Source: Gordius sp. MW1
Lineage: Eukaryota; Nematomorpha; Gordioida; Gordea; Gordiidae
Assembly (NCBI GenBank): GCA_964036665.1
Contig: OZ038533.1
Span: 3,954,001 to 4,018,000, forward strand
Direction of reading: 5' to 3'
DNA: 64,000 bases
A program made the translations under genes and the position numbers. Below the pieces are notes generated by a model. It had not been told where the DNA came from and made no database searches. It worked only from the letters and a program-made list of their open reading frames with translations. Of the stretch, positions 23,595-36,900 are shown one piece after another; position 1 is the stretch's first letter; each line of letters starts with the position of its first letter.

Positions 23595-24339
23595 ATTTAA
23601 TTATTAAATAGTTGGAGGAGAAAAATCAAATAGTTTGTTTGTTTTCTCTTGAGAAAAAGTTAAAAGTTTAAAGGCGTTTTTGAGTAGCATGCAGCTGTTG
23701 GACCTGTTTGATTATTGAACAAATATGCCTGTAAAATTCTTGTCGAGTACAACTTATGCGCGTCATTGTACTTAAGTCAATAAATCATATTCCCATATCC
23801 CAAGATTAATCTCCTTTACTATGATCACTTTTAAAAATTTATTTCTGTAAATGGCTTCATTAAAAATCATTTAGCACCAAAATTATTACTGTGAAAAAGA
23901 TTTCATCGATGGTTAAACTTGTCTTTACAATTTTAAAATTTTTCAACCGTAAAATTTCAACACACATTTTATTTGAAACACCTCAGATAGCTTTTCCTTG
24001 CCAGGATAGCCTATCTATGGACCCATTTGTTTACATAAACTCTAAATAAAATTGTCCTTAAGACTTCTACATTTCAATCATAGGTATACCAACTCAAAGC
24101 GTTTTATTTAATTAAAAATTAACCTAACGTTTTAAAAAGTAAACACATCATATAGACCTTCTTCGTAAACTCATAATTTAGGGCAAATCCTATATTAAAA
24201 ATATAACAGAGATTTTTTTATCGATTTTTAACAACGACTGCTGCTTTAAGCCAGTATGCTTATAAGAGCTGGAAGAATAAATTGTAGATTCTCTTTATCC
24301 ATCCTTTGATGGTTTTTGTCATCTAACTTTATTTTTAAT
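23595..24339. other. Region upstream of the fucosidase start
   Basis: This should contain the fucosidase promoter and 5' UTR. The sequence is AT-rich and I see no convincing core-promoter motif or repeat. Confidence 0.4.
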
Positions 24340-25500
24340 TGCTAAATTTATGGGCTCACTTTCCATTTTCCGATGTCACGTCACGCTCTTCGTGTCACGC
24401 ATTGAATGTTTGTCATGTCACGTTGTTTATTTGTAATTTTTTTAAATTGATTTAACTAGTTTGTGGGTTCGAATCTCGAGGAGGCCAAATTTTATTTTAC
24501 TTTTTTTTAAAACTATTTGTTCTTGTTAATACCATTGATAATAAGACTTTTTGGCCGTCCGCTGCCTGCTGACCAATGGGATAAAGTGACCATTGTCCAA
24601 AATGTGAATCGAAATTATTTTTTTCGTTTTTTCTGTTATGATTGTTTTGGTTACTACCATTGATAATATGACTTTTTGGTCGTCCGCTGGCTGCTGACCC
24701 TTGGAAAAAATGACCAATTGGCCAAATTGTGAATCGAAGTTTTTTTTTTGGTCGAAATTAATAATTAACCAGAGCCTATGCCTCTACTAATATGGGTCCC
24801 TGTGCCCCCCCCCCTACAAAAGCCTATGACTCTCCTGATGTGGGGTTTCGAATCCCGGAGAGGACAAATTTTTTTTCTATTTTTTTTTTAAATTAATGTA
24901 TTGTTTTTGTTACTACCATTGCTAATATGACTTTTTGGCCGTGCGTTGACTGCTGACCAATGGAGTAAAATGACCATTGGCTAAAATGTTTATGACTCTT
25001 CTGATTGTTCTTGTTACTACCATTGCTAATATAACTCTTTGGCCGTCCGCTGGCTGCTGACCAATGGAAAAAAAATGACCATTGGCTAAATTGTGATTCG
25101 AAATTATTTTTTTCGTTTTTTTTTTATTATTATAATTGTTCTTGTTAATACCATTGATAATATGGCTTCCGTCCGTTGGCTGCTAACCAATGAAAAAATG
25201 ACCATTGGCCAAAATGTGATGTGAAATTTTTTTCGTTTTTTTTGACTCTTATGTATTTATATCCATTTTTACCGTGTCCTGGCTGCTAACCAATAGAAAA
25301 AATGACCATTGGCCAAAATGTGAAGCGAAATTTTTTTTTCGTTTTTTTTTGACTCTTATGTATTTATATCCACTTTTACCGTGTCCTGGCTGCTGGACAA
25401 TGGAAAAAATGACCATTGGCCTTGGAAAAAATGACCAATGGCCAAAATGTGGATCGAAATTATTTTTTCGTTTTTTTGACTCTTATGTATTTATAGACGG
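24340..25500 (+). repeat. Composite repeat block E, diverged
   Basis: Same family as blocks A-D but more diverged. It contains GCTAAATTTATGGGCTCACT, two B-box-like segments (GGGTTCGAATCTCGAGGAGG near 24465 and TTTCGAATCCCGGAG near 24845) and about seven CCAATGG...CCATTGG units ending near 25500. The purine-rich terminal segment is absent. Confidence 0.75.
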
Positions 25501-26584
25501 TCAATTTAGCACCTACAAATTTTTGGGATATACTTACGACACCTGTGACATTTTTAGATGCGCGGTAGTAACAGGCAATAGCGGAGCTATTGCATGTCGC
25601 TGCTAGTTTCGTCGTAAGCCTTTTTTTAAATTTTCCATTAATAAAGTTATTTTTTAAATTTTATTAATTGTTACTTTTTATTATTGTATTATTAATTGCT
25701 ATGCAAATTTTAATTGATTTTAAGCCATCCTAGCAATTATCCCAATTTATATAATATGCCTATTCATTTTGCTTAGTAATTTCTGGGTTTTATGCTACTT
25801 TCTTTGAGGCTAATAAATTAGTACAGGGTTTACCTAAGTAATAGATAAAACTTTATAGCTATAGATTGAGTCAAGGCGAGTTTATTTAGCTTTTGCCAAT
25901 ATTTTTATTTGCTATGTAATCCCAACATGCATAGTAATTATGCTTTGTTTATACGTAGTATAAAAGAGTAATAGATGTGTATGAGGATGTTAAGCAAAGA
26001 TAAGTAAAATAAAATAGTAATTAAAAAAAATAATAAAAAATTAATAAAAATAAAAAACAGGGACTGTCATTGGCTAAACGGGGGTCTGGGGGCGAAGCCC
26101 CCTTACGCCCGAAGAGCTTATTTATCAATGCCACAAAGCTTTTTAATTTCAACCATTATTAACATAGACCTAAAGTTTACCAGGGGACCGCCATTCCAAA
26201 AATTTTAGACAAAAGTATTTGGCTGCCTGCTTGTATTACGTTTAGAGATCTCAAAAACGACTAGGCCGGCCTTCAAAATCTGAGTTCGAGCCAGGAACTT
26301 AAGAGAAATTTCAGGACAGGCCTAAAAATTTTTATAGTAGGCCTTGTTCAAATAAGTATTTTATATGTAAAGTTTTAAAGTCAAAAATTTATTAGTGTTT
26401 TTATTCCGTGAAATAAGTTATATATTTGCCATTTTTAATACAATGTGATTAATATTGTTCGCATCTATAATCATTTTTGTTTCAACGGATTAAAATTAAA
26501 TTTATCTTACAGAAAGAATTATAAATATTTTTTATATATCAAAGAATACCTTTGCAAGAATTTAATCAGGAAAAAATGTAGATA
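25501..26584. other. Intergenic stretch with a GC-rich hairpin
   Basis: A perfect short hairpin GGGGGCGAAGCCCCC lies at 26088-26102. The rest is AT-rich, and I see no exon or structured repeat. Confidence 0.5.
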
Positions 26585-27476
26585 GGGGAGACCGGGGCTA
26601 GTCGTAGCCCGGGGCTACTATTATCTTTCGAATTATTTTTAAAAATAATAATTGATATATAATTAAAATCTAAACCATATGTGTATTTTTTCATAAGGTA
26701 TAAGCAAAAAAAAATTTGTTAATAAAAAATAAAATGTAAAGTTTTTATAAAGGAAAAACAATTTTTTGGGGCTATTAGTAGCCTTGACAAAATTTTGTAT
26801 TTTGCACATAAAATTTTTTTGGCTTTATATTTTGGACTAATTTAACTTTTATCTTATAAAGGGAAATTTTTTATATAAAAACCGTGTAATGATTACATTT
26901 TCATTCGGAAAAAAACATGTTAATTATTGTTTGTTCGGGTCGGGGTTAGTCGGAGAGGTGCTAGTTCTAGCCATTTTTCATTGCTTAGACAAACGTCAAG
27001 ATTTAAAAAAAATAATTTTGTTTAATAATAATTTCTCTTAGTGTAATTTGGAATTAAACATTTTTTCCATTGCAGAATTTGTCTTTTATGGGTACCTTAA
27101 TCAGATTGTCATCTTGACCCTTTTTTATTTGTATTATGTAAAATATAACCATATTACATTTGCATTCTCTATGTTTTTTATAAAAAAACAATCTGTTTAT
27201 TGATTTGAGTTAGCATATATCGATAGGAAGTGAAAACGTAAGGAATAATTTATCCCCCGAAAGAGGCTATGACTTGCCCCGGGCATTTTTTAATTTTTTT
27301 GTTTTTTTTTAAATTTAGTTTGTGAGAAAATTATAAATTTTTTTAATGCGAATTTTTTTCCTTTCGTAAAAATAAACCTTAAAATTACGTTCCAACAAAA
27401 AAATTGAAAAAATAATATTTAGTTTTTTTTCAAACGCGTTTTAATTTTTTAGGGCTATTTAGTCCCCGGTCTCCCC
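26585..27476. mobile_element. 892-bp non-autonomous element with GGGGAGACCGGGG ends
   Basis: The termini GGGGAGACCGGGGCTAGT and AGTCCCCGGTCTCCCC are inverted and flanked by TA on both sides (26583-26584 and 27477-27478), which fits a Tc1/mariner-like TA target. The motif GGGGCTA/TAGCC recurs inside (near 26770 and 26950). There is no coding capacity. Confidence 0.75.
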
Positions 27477-27478
27477 TA

Positions 27479-28406
27479 TGCATTTGATCAAATGGGCAAT
27501 AGACTGCGTTTATGTTATATCTCAATTATAAAAATGTTATAACGTACAACCCTTGTATACTAAATAAATAGTTGAATTATAAATTTGTAAAATTCATTTT
27601 TTAAATTAAAAGCACATTTTTAGCGTCATATTTACAAAAAAAATTATTTGAGATAGTTCATTATCTATACCTAGGTGTAGAAGATAATTCTAGACATCAG
27701 GCGGGGTCATACCCAAGTTTGAATTGGACCATAAATTTAAATATATTAATTTGGGCCCAAGCTGAGCCTATGAATCACCTTAGTTTAAAAATGCGGACCT
27801 TATTAGGACCTATGCTCACGGTCCATTGCTTAATTACTTCAATGTTGTGCCACCAGACAGCATTTTAAATTTAGGTCATGGTTAAAAGATATCATAGGTC
27901 TTAAATAACTTGAAATCCTTCTTAGCATTTAGTCTATTGCCTCTAAGAACGAGTTGGTCTATGGCATAGCTCACAAAATGAGCGTGAATATTTCAAACAA
28001 AATCTATAACTGATATGAAAAATAGGCCCCTCTCAAGCTAAAATTTTTACCAAATTTAAATTCATTGAGCAAATAATTAATAAAAATTCTATTCATTCGT
28101 TTTTACTTAAGCTAGACGACGTTTTTGGATTAACTAGCAAGCAATAAGATATGCTGCAAATAATACCTTAAATCAAATAGGTGAGGGTTTTATATTCTAA
28201 TTGTTAAATAAATTTATTTATTCTGAAAGGCTGTGAAAAAGGTACTTAGTGTCTAATCATGAGTTAAAAAATTTAATCAAAACTTTCGCAAATAACATTA
28301 TTCAAAGGTAGTTCTAGTTGTAGCCATTCGAGAACGACCCGAAACTGAAGTGTATTCTTATTTTAGGTCTTTTAAGTGGTGAATTTTATGCAAATTTTAT
28401 ATTTTA
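27479..28406. other. AT-rich stretch before Helitron 1
   Basis: I see no open frame, RNA gene or repeat that I can classify. Confidence 0.4.
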
Positions 28407-29019
28407 CTAGCTGACCCGGCAAACGTTGTTTTGCTATATACATTATTTCTAGAAAATACTATAAGTGTATGGGAATGTGGTTATGATTAAAATAAAAATG
28501 GGGCGTTGTGACAATGTTGGCCTATAAAATGACAATACACTAATCATTTATTAACTTCATCTTATATATAAAAATGAAACTATGTGTGTGTGTATATATA
28601 TGCCGCCACCAATTTTGGAAAACTACCAGACCGATTTGGCTCAAAATTTCACAGTTTATTCCTGACACTCCGGAGCATGTTTTAAGAATTGTTCGAGCCA
28701 AATCGGTCCAGTAGTTTTCGAGACGCGTTATGTTGTATTCGTACGCGTTGCACTGTATACGGAAATAGAACAATAGAAATAGAACATATAGACATCAAAC
28801 TTTATTTTTACTTCAATAACAGCTTTCATTATATATGCCCTAAAATTCCAACATAATTGAGGTAAAATAATCAACTATTTTGCATTAATAATAAAATTTA
28901 CCATTTAATAAATCAGCAATTTATTGCATGTATGCTTTACCAAAAGAATTTTTATATTGCAGAACTTTATATAGATCATAGTCATTATATATATTTTTAC
29001 CAGTTGAAAAGTTATATAA

Positions 29020-32000
29020 ATGTCAATGCGAAAAAAATTATTAAGCAGAATAATACCTAAATTAAAAAGATATAAAACAAGGAGAGCAGCTGAAACTCCT
29101 CAACGTCGTGAAGTACGATTGCGCGACAATCCAAGAGATACTTAACTACAATAGCAGCTGAGATATCAGAAGAGCAAAACGACAAACTAGAACATTTACG
29201 CTCACGAGCCACAACTTCACGCGCCAACGAATCAGAGAGCGAATCGAAAGACCAGCCACTAAATGCTCACGAGCCACAACTTCACGAGCTACCGAATTAG
29301 CTGAAGAGCGAATCGAAAGACTAGACAATATGCGCTCACGATACGCTCAACATATAGTTCGCGAGCCAGTTTGAAATTAGCAGCGTTCCATTATGATGTA
29401 GCGTTTGATTACAGCATGCACCCCAATGTCATGATTGGCCAAATGAATACGATGTGTTTGCATTGTCGTGCTTTGCGGTTTCCTAAAGAAAATCCTGGAA
29501 TGTGTTGTTCGAATGGCAAAGTGAATTTCTCTGGTTGATCCACCTGAACCTCTCTTATCTTATGTATCTGGAACTAATACATTGTCCAAACACTTCCTCC
29601 AACACATTCGCAAGTACAACGCATGCTTCCAAATGACATCGTTCAGAGCAACGAAAATTTTGAATGATGGAGGTTACATGCCCACATTCAAAGTACAAGG
29701 ACAAATATACCATCAAATCGGCTTCTACCATTATCAGATATCGAACAAAGGTTTCTGAAAATTTATTTCATGGGCGATACGGAGGCTGATTGACGTTGTG
29801 GGATTCATGCAAGAGTGAAACGTGAAATCATCTTGCAACATTTATCCCACAACAAAAATCATTTAATTAAATTATTCAAAATCGCATTAGAGCGAATGCC
29901 AACGGATGATTACAAAATCGTAATCAAAGCAGATAGAACATCATCAGGCGCACATGAAAGACGCTTTAATGCACCAACAATCGATGAAGTGGCAATCGTA
30001 ATGGTCGGAATAGAATTTGATCGTCGAGATATCATTATCTACAGAAGGGATGAAAATCTGCAAAGTATTGATGCAACACACAGATCATATGATGCCCTTC
30101 AATATCCCATACTATTTTGCCAAGGAGAAGACGGATGACCACTTTAATGTGATGCAAATTAATCCTGATTCAGGGGCCAGAACAACAAAAAAGGTGAATG
30201 TTATACTCTTTGTTATACAATGTTCTAGCGAAAATGATAATATGTGACCGTAATCTACTGAAATTCTTTCCTTACAGAGGTGTCTTCTATGGATTTTTAT
30301 GCGTATCGCATAATGATTAAAGCTCAGCAATACAACCACATCTTGAAGTGCCGACACCTACTCCACCATTACATTGTCGATATGTACGCAAAAATCGAGA
30401 GCGAACGCCTTCTTATCATTCGTCTTAATCAGAGGTTACTCCGTGCCGAAAATTATATTCACTTGCGAGATGCAATCGAACATGATGGTCACGCAAGCAA
30501 TGTTGGACAAATGGTCATACTTCCAGCTACGTATACCGGCAGTCCTAGACACATGCATGAATATACACAAGATGCGATGACATATGTGCGCAAATAAGAT
30601 GTCCAGGTCTTTTCATTACCTTCACCTGCAATCCGGCTTGGACTGAGATCACTCATTTTTGACAGGCCAACATCATCTCATCGACATGATCTCACCGCCA
30701 GAGTTTTCAGACAAAAACTAATGCGCCTCATCGATGTCATCACCAAAAATCACATATACGGAGAAACTACCTGCTGGCTATATTCCATAGAATGGCAAAA
30801 AAGAGGCTTACCATACGCTCACATCCTAATTTGGCTGAAGGACACAATTTTTCCTACTCATATTGAAAATATTATATCGGCTGAATTGCCCACTCCGCAA
30901 GAAGATCCGCTACTATTTGAAATCATCAGTCGTTATATGATTCATGGACCCTGCGGAGCAATGAATAGAGATTTACCATGTATGAAAGACGGAAAATGCA
31001 CCAAAGAACATCCAAGAGAAATGAGTCAAGAAACGAAAACTGGTGGTGACGGCTACCCGCTGTATAGACGCCGTAATCCAAACGATGGAGGTCATAGAGT
31101 CACCATCAAAGTGAAAACTGTTCCCGTAGAAATCGACAATAGATGGATCGTCCCTTACACTCCGTTGCTTTCAAAAATGTTCAAGGCCCACATAAACGTG
31201 GAGTATTGCAATTCAGTGAAGTCTATCAAATACATCTGCAAATACTTCACCAAAGGCTGTGATATGGCAGTTTTTGGACTTACTAATACGCAAGCCGATG
31301 AAATCACACAATTTCAAATGGGACGTTACATCAGCAGTAATGAAGCTGTCTGGCGCATTCTCGGGATCCACATTCACGAACGCTATCCATCTGTTGTACA
31401 TCTCGCCATTCACTTGGAAAATGGCCAACGTGTTACTTCACGGAAGAGAACGCTGTGCAAAGAGCGGCGCAACCACCAAATACAACACTGACAGCTTTTT
31501 TTTGATGAGCCAAACGGATGTTTTCGCAAAAACTTTGCTCTACCACGAAATTTCAATATTACACTTGGAACTCATCAAAAAAAGTGTTTCAAAGAAGAAA
31601 ACAAGGCACAATAGTTCCTCGATATTCAGGCGTACGTATGTCTGATGCTTTGGGTCGAATGTATACTGTTCATCCCAATAACGCCGAATGCTATTTTTTA
31701 AGAATGTTGCTCCACCATGTCAAAGGACCAACATCATTTCAATCCATTAAAACCATCTATGGTGAAGTGTGTGAGACATATAGACAAGCATGTCTCAAAC
31801 TTCGCTTGGTTGAAAATGACCGACATTGGAATACGACATTAGAGGAAGCATCGCTCACATGTCTCCCGCACCAAATACGCACTTTATTTGCGATCATTTT
31901 GACATCTTGCGCACCGTCTAATCCGAACGATCTTTGGGTTACACACAAAGAAAGCCTCAGTGAGGATATCCTTTTACAAGTACGTAGAGTGCATTCGGAT

Positions 32001-33562
32001 ATGGAGATACCATTTTCCGAAGACATCTTCAATCGAGCTCTTATATTACTTGAGGACATATGTCTATCCATAAACAATAAAATGTTATGTCAGCTCGGAT
32101 TGCCTGCACCTAAACGTGATAGAAGCAACGTTCACGACAGTGACTTATGGCGTGAAAAACAATACGATGTGGCTCGCTACAATTGTTTGTCAACGCTCAG
32201 GAAATACTCTTAGTCGCTGACCAAAAACATGCCTATACTACCGTCATGAAATACGTCACAAACGGTAACGGAGGCCTACTTTTCCTAGATGCGCCAGGAG
32301 GAACCGGAAAAACATTTCTTCTTAATCTGTTATTGGCTGAAATTCGGAGAAATTATAAGATAGCTCTCGCTGTCGCGTCATCGGGCATAGCAGCCACGCT
32401 AATCGATGGAGGCCGCACAGCGCATTCAACTTTCAAACTCCCATTGAATCTTAATGTAAATGAAACTCCTACTTGCAACATCAGTAGGAACTCGGGTATT
32501 GCCACGGTACTAAAGACATGCACAATCATCATTTGGGATAAATGTACGATGGCACATAAAAAGCACTCGAGGCGCTGGGTCGTACACTCTAAGATTTAAG
32601 ACAGATTGCACGTCCAATGGGAGGAGCACTCTTGCTGCTAGCCGGTGACTTCCGTCAAACCTTGCCAGTCATCCCAGAGTCAACACCCTCTGATGAGCTC
32701 AATGCTTGCCTGAAAGCTTCATATCTTTGGAGTGTGAAGATAATCACGCTAACCACCAACATGCGTGTCCATTTATCAAGATGCTTCGGCGCAACCATTT
32801 GCCAACCAACTGTTAGGCTTAAGAAACGGTAAATTTCCAATTGAACCCACAATGCACGAAATATCATTTCCATCGCACTTTTAATACAGTCATCAATTGA
32901 AGATGTCGAAAATATGGTGTTCCCGGAAATTGCTATTAACTTCACAAATCACGACTGGCTTTGTGAACGGGCAATTTTGGCTCCGAAGAATGACGACGTT
33001 AACAAAATAAATAATCGCATCCTATTAAACCCGGTGAACCATTTACTTACACATCTGTTGACACAGTTATCGATGAAGATCAGGCGGTGAATCATCCAAC
33101 TGAATTTCTAAATTCATTGGAACCATCGGGAATGCCACCTCACAAATTGACTCTGAAAATTGGCTCACCTATAATGATCCTTCGCAATTTAAATCCACCT
33201 AAGCTGTGTAACGGAACCAGACTTGCCGTAAAACTACTACTGCCAAACGTCATTGAAGCGACAATCATCAGCGGCAAAAGTAAAGGATAAGATGTACTGA
33301 TTCCGCGCACGCCAATGCTCCAACCGATTTGCCCTTCGAATTCAAGCGCCCACAGTTACATGTGAGCCTAGCTTTTGCATTTACAATCAATAAAGCCCAA
33401 GGACAATTACTGAGCCTTGCTGGATTGAATTTGGAAAAAACATGTTTTTCACATGGTCAATTATATGTTGCTTGCTCCAGAGTTGGCACACCGAGGAATC
33501 TGTTCATTTTCGCACCTGATGGAAAAACCAAAAATGTCGTATATCCTCTCGCATTGCGATGA
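29020..33562 (+). pseudogene. Helitron 1 RepHel (HUH replication initiator plus Pif1-type helicase), decayed
   Basis: The intact protein would nick and unwind DNA for rolling-circle-like transposition. The Helitron N-terminal/Rep region spans about 29400-31490 in several frames. It shows GLPYAHILIWL at 30805-30837, where the HUH histidine pair should be (the first His is Tyr here), and KYICKYFTKG at about 31230, the two catalytic tyrosines. The helicase follows: GGTGKTFLL (Walker A, 32300), IIIWDKCTMAHK (32523-32558, where the Walker B Glu is Lys), LLAGDFRQTLPVIP (32635-32676), and FAFTINKAQGQ with VACSRVG near the end. At least five frame changes or stops break it (near 29144, 29520, 31491, 32213 and 32599). 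It is inactive. It is more distant from Helitron 2 than a recent duplicate would be. Confidence 0.88.
29206..29330 (+). repeat. Imperfect about 67-bp direct repeat in the Helitron 1 N-terminal region
   Basis: Two tandem copies carry GCTCACGAGCCACAACTTCA followed by GAGCGAATCGAAAGAC. They lie in the charged, Arg/Glu-rich leader typical of RepHel proteins, so a repeat expansion within the coding region is likely. Confidence 0.75.
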
Positions 33563-33907
33563 TGTCCCGCCAATATATCATTACTGCGGTGTTATGTGGT
33601 ATCATTACTGCGACATGTTATGTGGTATGTATAAACCAGGTGAAATTCTTAGTTATGGTATTACGAAGAGAGGGAGATGCGGATGGCTCGAAAGGGGATG
33701 TGTTGCGGGTAGAGACCTGCACGGTCAACCCGACGCCGACCCGATTGCGGGTACAGGGTAGTGGTCGTAAATGATCCAGACTTAGGGACTACGGACCAGG
33801 TGAATATGTAGAAACGACGCCCGACTCGGACAAGGCTAATATGATATTATACTCTGCTAATACACCCGGGTAAATGGCAAAACAACGTTTGCCGGGTTCA
33901 TCTAGTT

Positions 33908-36900
33908 CTTTATACTTTACTAAATAATTTTCGATACCTATATAAAAAATCAAATTATGACGGTGCAAAAATAATTTATCATCAATATCTAAGTGCGATG
34001 GAGTATACAATATTTTTGGTTTGTCCATCTTTAGCTAACATAAACAAACGGGATGGTTTACCTACGCGAGAACATGTAACCTATAGCTGTCCGTGGGAAA
34101 AGCATGATGTGCCCAAATCTAAGCCACAAATAGACATCGTTTGACCTTGAACCTTATTAATTGTCATTGCGAATGCCAATCTAATTGGAAATTTAATACG
34201 TTTGAATTCAATCGGCACATCTGTGGGATAGGGATTCGTGGCAGCAATACATTTTCACCTCGGATATGCCATTCAAAATGGTGACATCGATAACATTTTT
34301 CATACATTTTTTAATGACTAATCGTGTGCCATTGCACAGCCGTGGTGGGATTAAATTACGAAGCAAAATTACCGGAGATCCAACCTTCAATTGTAAAAGG
34401 TGCGGTGGCATGCCTGACAAATTCAATGAATTCAAAACTCAATTGGATAATTCGTTAGCATCGCAAACTGTATCGACAAATTTGTATGACACCAAGTCAC
34501 CTGGCAACAGCTGTTGTATCTTATAATTTAAATTATTGACATCCACATTTTTTGCTAACAATATTGCTCTTTCGGACATCCAGGCAAGATTTTTGTGATC
34601 TGGAAATATGTGGTCGATGAGAGCATTTTGCGAGTCGACGATTATGCAAAAATCCGACGGTAATTCTATGCATCCAGTATTTTCATACAAAGCAACTTTT
34701 CCACCAATATCTAACGGTTGTTTTGAGAATGTTTCAGCGGATGGATCTTTAAGTATATCAACGCGCATGTTTAATTTCGGTTCTAACTTTTCAACATTAT
34801 GCCACAGTGACAATGATTTTAAGCAAGCGTTGATCTCATCAGCGTACGTTAAACGTGGAATGATGGAAAGTGTTTGTCTGAAATCACCTGAAAGGAGTAG
34901 CAGAGTGCCGCCAAATAGTTTTTCGTTGTTTTTTATATCCTTCAATGTCCTGTCCAATACCTCAAGGGAATGTTTGTGTGCCATAGTACATTCATCCCAG
35001 ATGATAACTTTTGAGTGCTGTGGCCATGGAGGATTGTTTTTTTTATGTTGCACACTGCCTCTGGGTTACTTAGGATTAATGGCAGCTTAAATGCAGAATG
35101 AGCTTTCTGCCTCCATCTAATAAAGTTGCTGCAATGCCAGATGATGCAACGGCCAATGCGATGCTATTTTTTGATCGTATCTCGGTAAGAATTATCGAAA
35201 TGAGAAATGTTTTGCCAGTTCCACCTGGTGCAACCATAAAAAAGAAACCACCTTGTCCTGCCGAAACTGCCAGCATAATGCGGTCTTAAATGGCTTTTTG
35301 TTCATCAGTTAGTAGTGGGACATTGCGAGTAACTATTGCTGCAATTTCTACTGTATTGTACTGCAGTTCAAGACTCATATCAGTGTTGAGTAAATCAAAT
35401 GACCTTCGATTTGGTGAACTCATACTAAAATGATTAATTTTTAAATTGGCAATGATAATGCAAAGATCCTCAATAGCTATCAATGCTTCATTGTACATTG
35501 CGTCGCTGAATAATATCGATAGATCGTTGCACCTTGAACGATATCGATGTAATATATCATCAGCCATTGAATCTTTGTGCTTATCCCACAACGTTTGTGC
35601 TCGGGCCGGGAAACATGTAGTCAACACTATAGCGAATAGTAGAAGAATTTGTGTTGCTGTAGAGTTTAATGATGCTTCAGTAAGCATACTGTCCCAATGT
35701 TTGTCATCTTCTAGCAAGCCTAGTGCAAGGCATGCATCTTTATACGTTGGATACTGATGTCCATTTACTTTACGTATATTGTGAAATGACAATGGGCCGG
35801 TGACATTTACTAATAACAGTCGCAGATAAAAGCACTCAGTATGCCTAGGATTCACTGTATATACACGACCCAAAATGTTTGATTTGAATAAACCAGGGCA
35901 TGTATTAACTGGTGTGCCTTGCTTGCGGGGCATCCATTTTTTCACGGGGTACTTTTGAATAGAGTAATGTTCGCACGAAGGCATTAAAATCATCGGCACG
36001 ATTACACAATTCAAAAAAATCGGTGAGAGTAGTTTTTGGTGGATTTATAGCACTCAAGCGCGGTCTCGTTTGTGAAAAATACACGCTGGCCGTTTTCAAA
36101 ATGGACAGCTAAATGGATAACTGCTGGATCCCGTTCATGAATTGGGAAACCAAAGATCCGCCAAACAGCTTCATTGGAGCTTATGTACCGGCCAATTTGG
36201 TAGTTAATTATTTCATCATTGTTATTCAATGGAAGAGCATTCACATTGGTATTATCAATCTAAATACAGCCATATCACTTCCTTTATTCACATACTTGCA
36301 TATATATTTGATGCTCTTCATCGAACCGCAGAACTCAACATTAATATGAGCATTGAATGTTTTCACATCAGAGGTGAATATGGTACAACCCATCGATTGT
36401 CAATGTCAATGGCTGCGTTACTGATAGTTTTAGTAAATATTTGTCCGCCATTATCGGTACTTCTTCGACGATATATAGGATATCCGTCGACATGTGTCAC
36501 CGTATCATTGATGAAATCTTAAGGAAAACACTTTGTACACTTTCCATCTAACATGCAAGGCGATGAACGATTCAAATATCCACATGGGCCATGAATCATG
36601 TTTGTAGTAAGAATATCAAACAATAATTGATCAGTAGACGGATTTGGAATTTCTGCAGAAATTTAACTATCGATGTCTTCAGGACGTATTTGGTCGACGA
36701 TTCAAATCAAAATGTGAGCATGAGGTAATCCTCGCTTTTGCCACTCAACCGAATACAACCAGCAACGTGCAGGGCCAAATATATGTAATTTTGTAATGAA
36801 ATTAATGAAAGACTTTAATTTTTGTTTAAACACCCGAAACGTGATAAAAAACATGGTCGTCCGTATTCGCGTACGAAAGCCATAGCATCCTGTATGTATT

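Larger units (their letters stand above)
28407..33907 (+). mobile_element. Helitron 1 (RepHel type, near full length)
   Basis: The left end has CTAGCTGACCCGGCAAACG (28408 on) and the right end has the inverse CGTTTGCCGGGTTCATCTAG (33886-33905), so the element has inverted termini of roughly 26 bases. Canonical Helitrons lack terminal inverted repeats; Helitron2/Helentron-type elements have short ones. A hairpin around the paired ACCGATTTGGCTC / GAGCCAAATCGGTCC lies at 28630-28715, before the coding region. The element carries a decayed RepHel gene on the plus strand. Confidence 0.82.

Noticed and set aside
26088..26102. GGGGGCGAAGCCCCC hairpin as a bacterial terminator
   Set aside because: The window is eukaryotic, there is no upstream gene on either strand and no T-run follows.
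34608..35090. 160-codon plus-strand frame
   Set aside because: It is the antisense of the Helitron 2 helicase, whose Walker motifs are clear on the minus strand.
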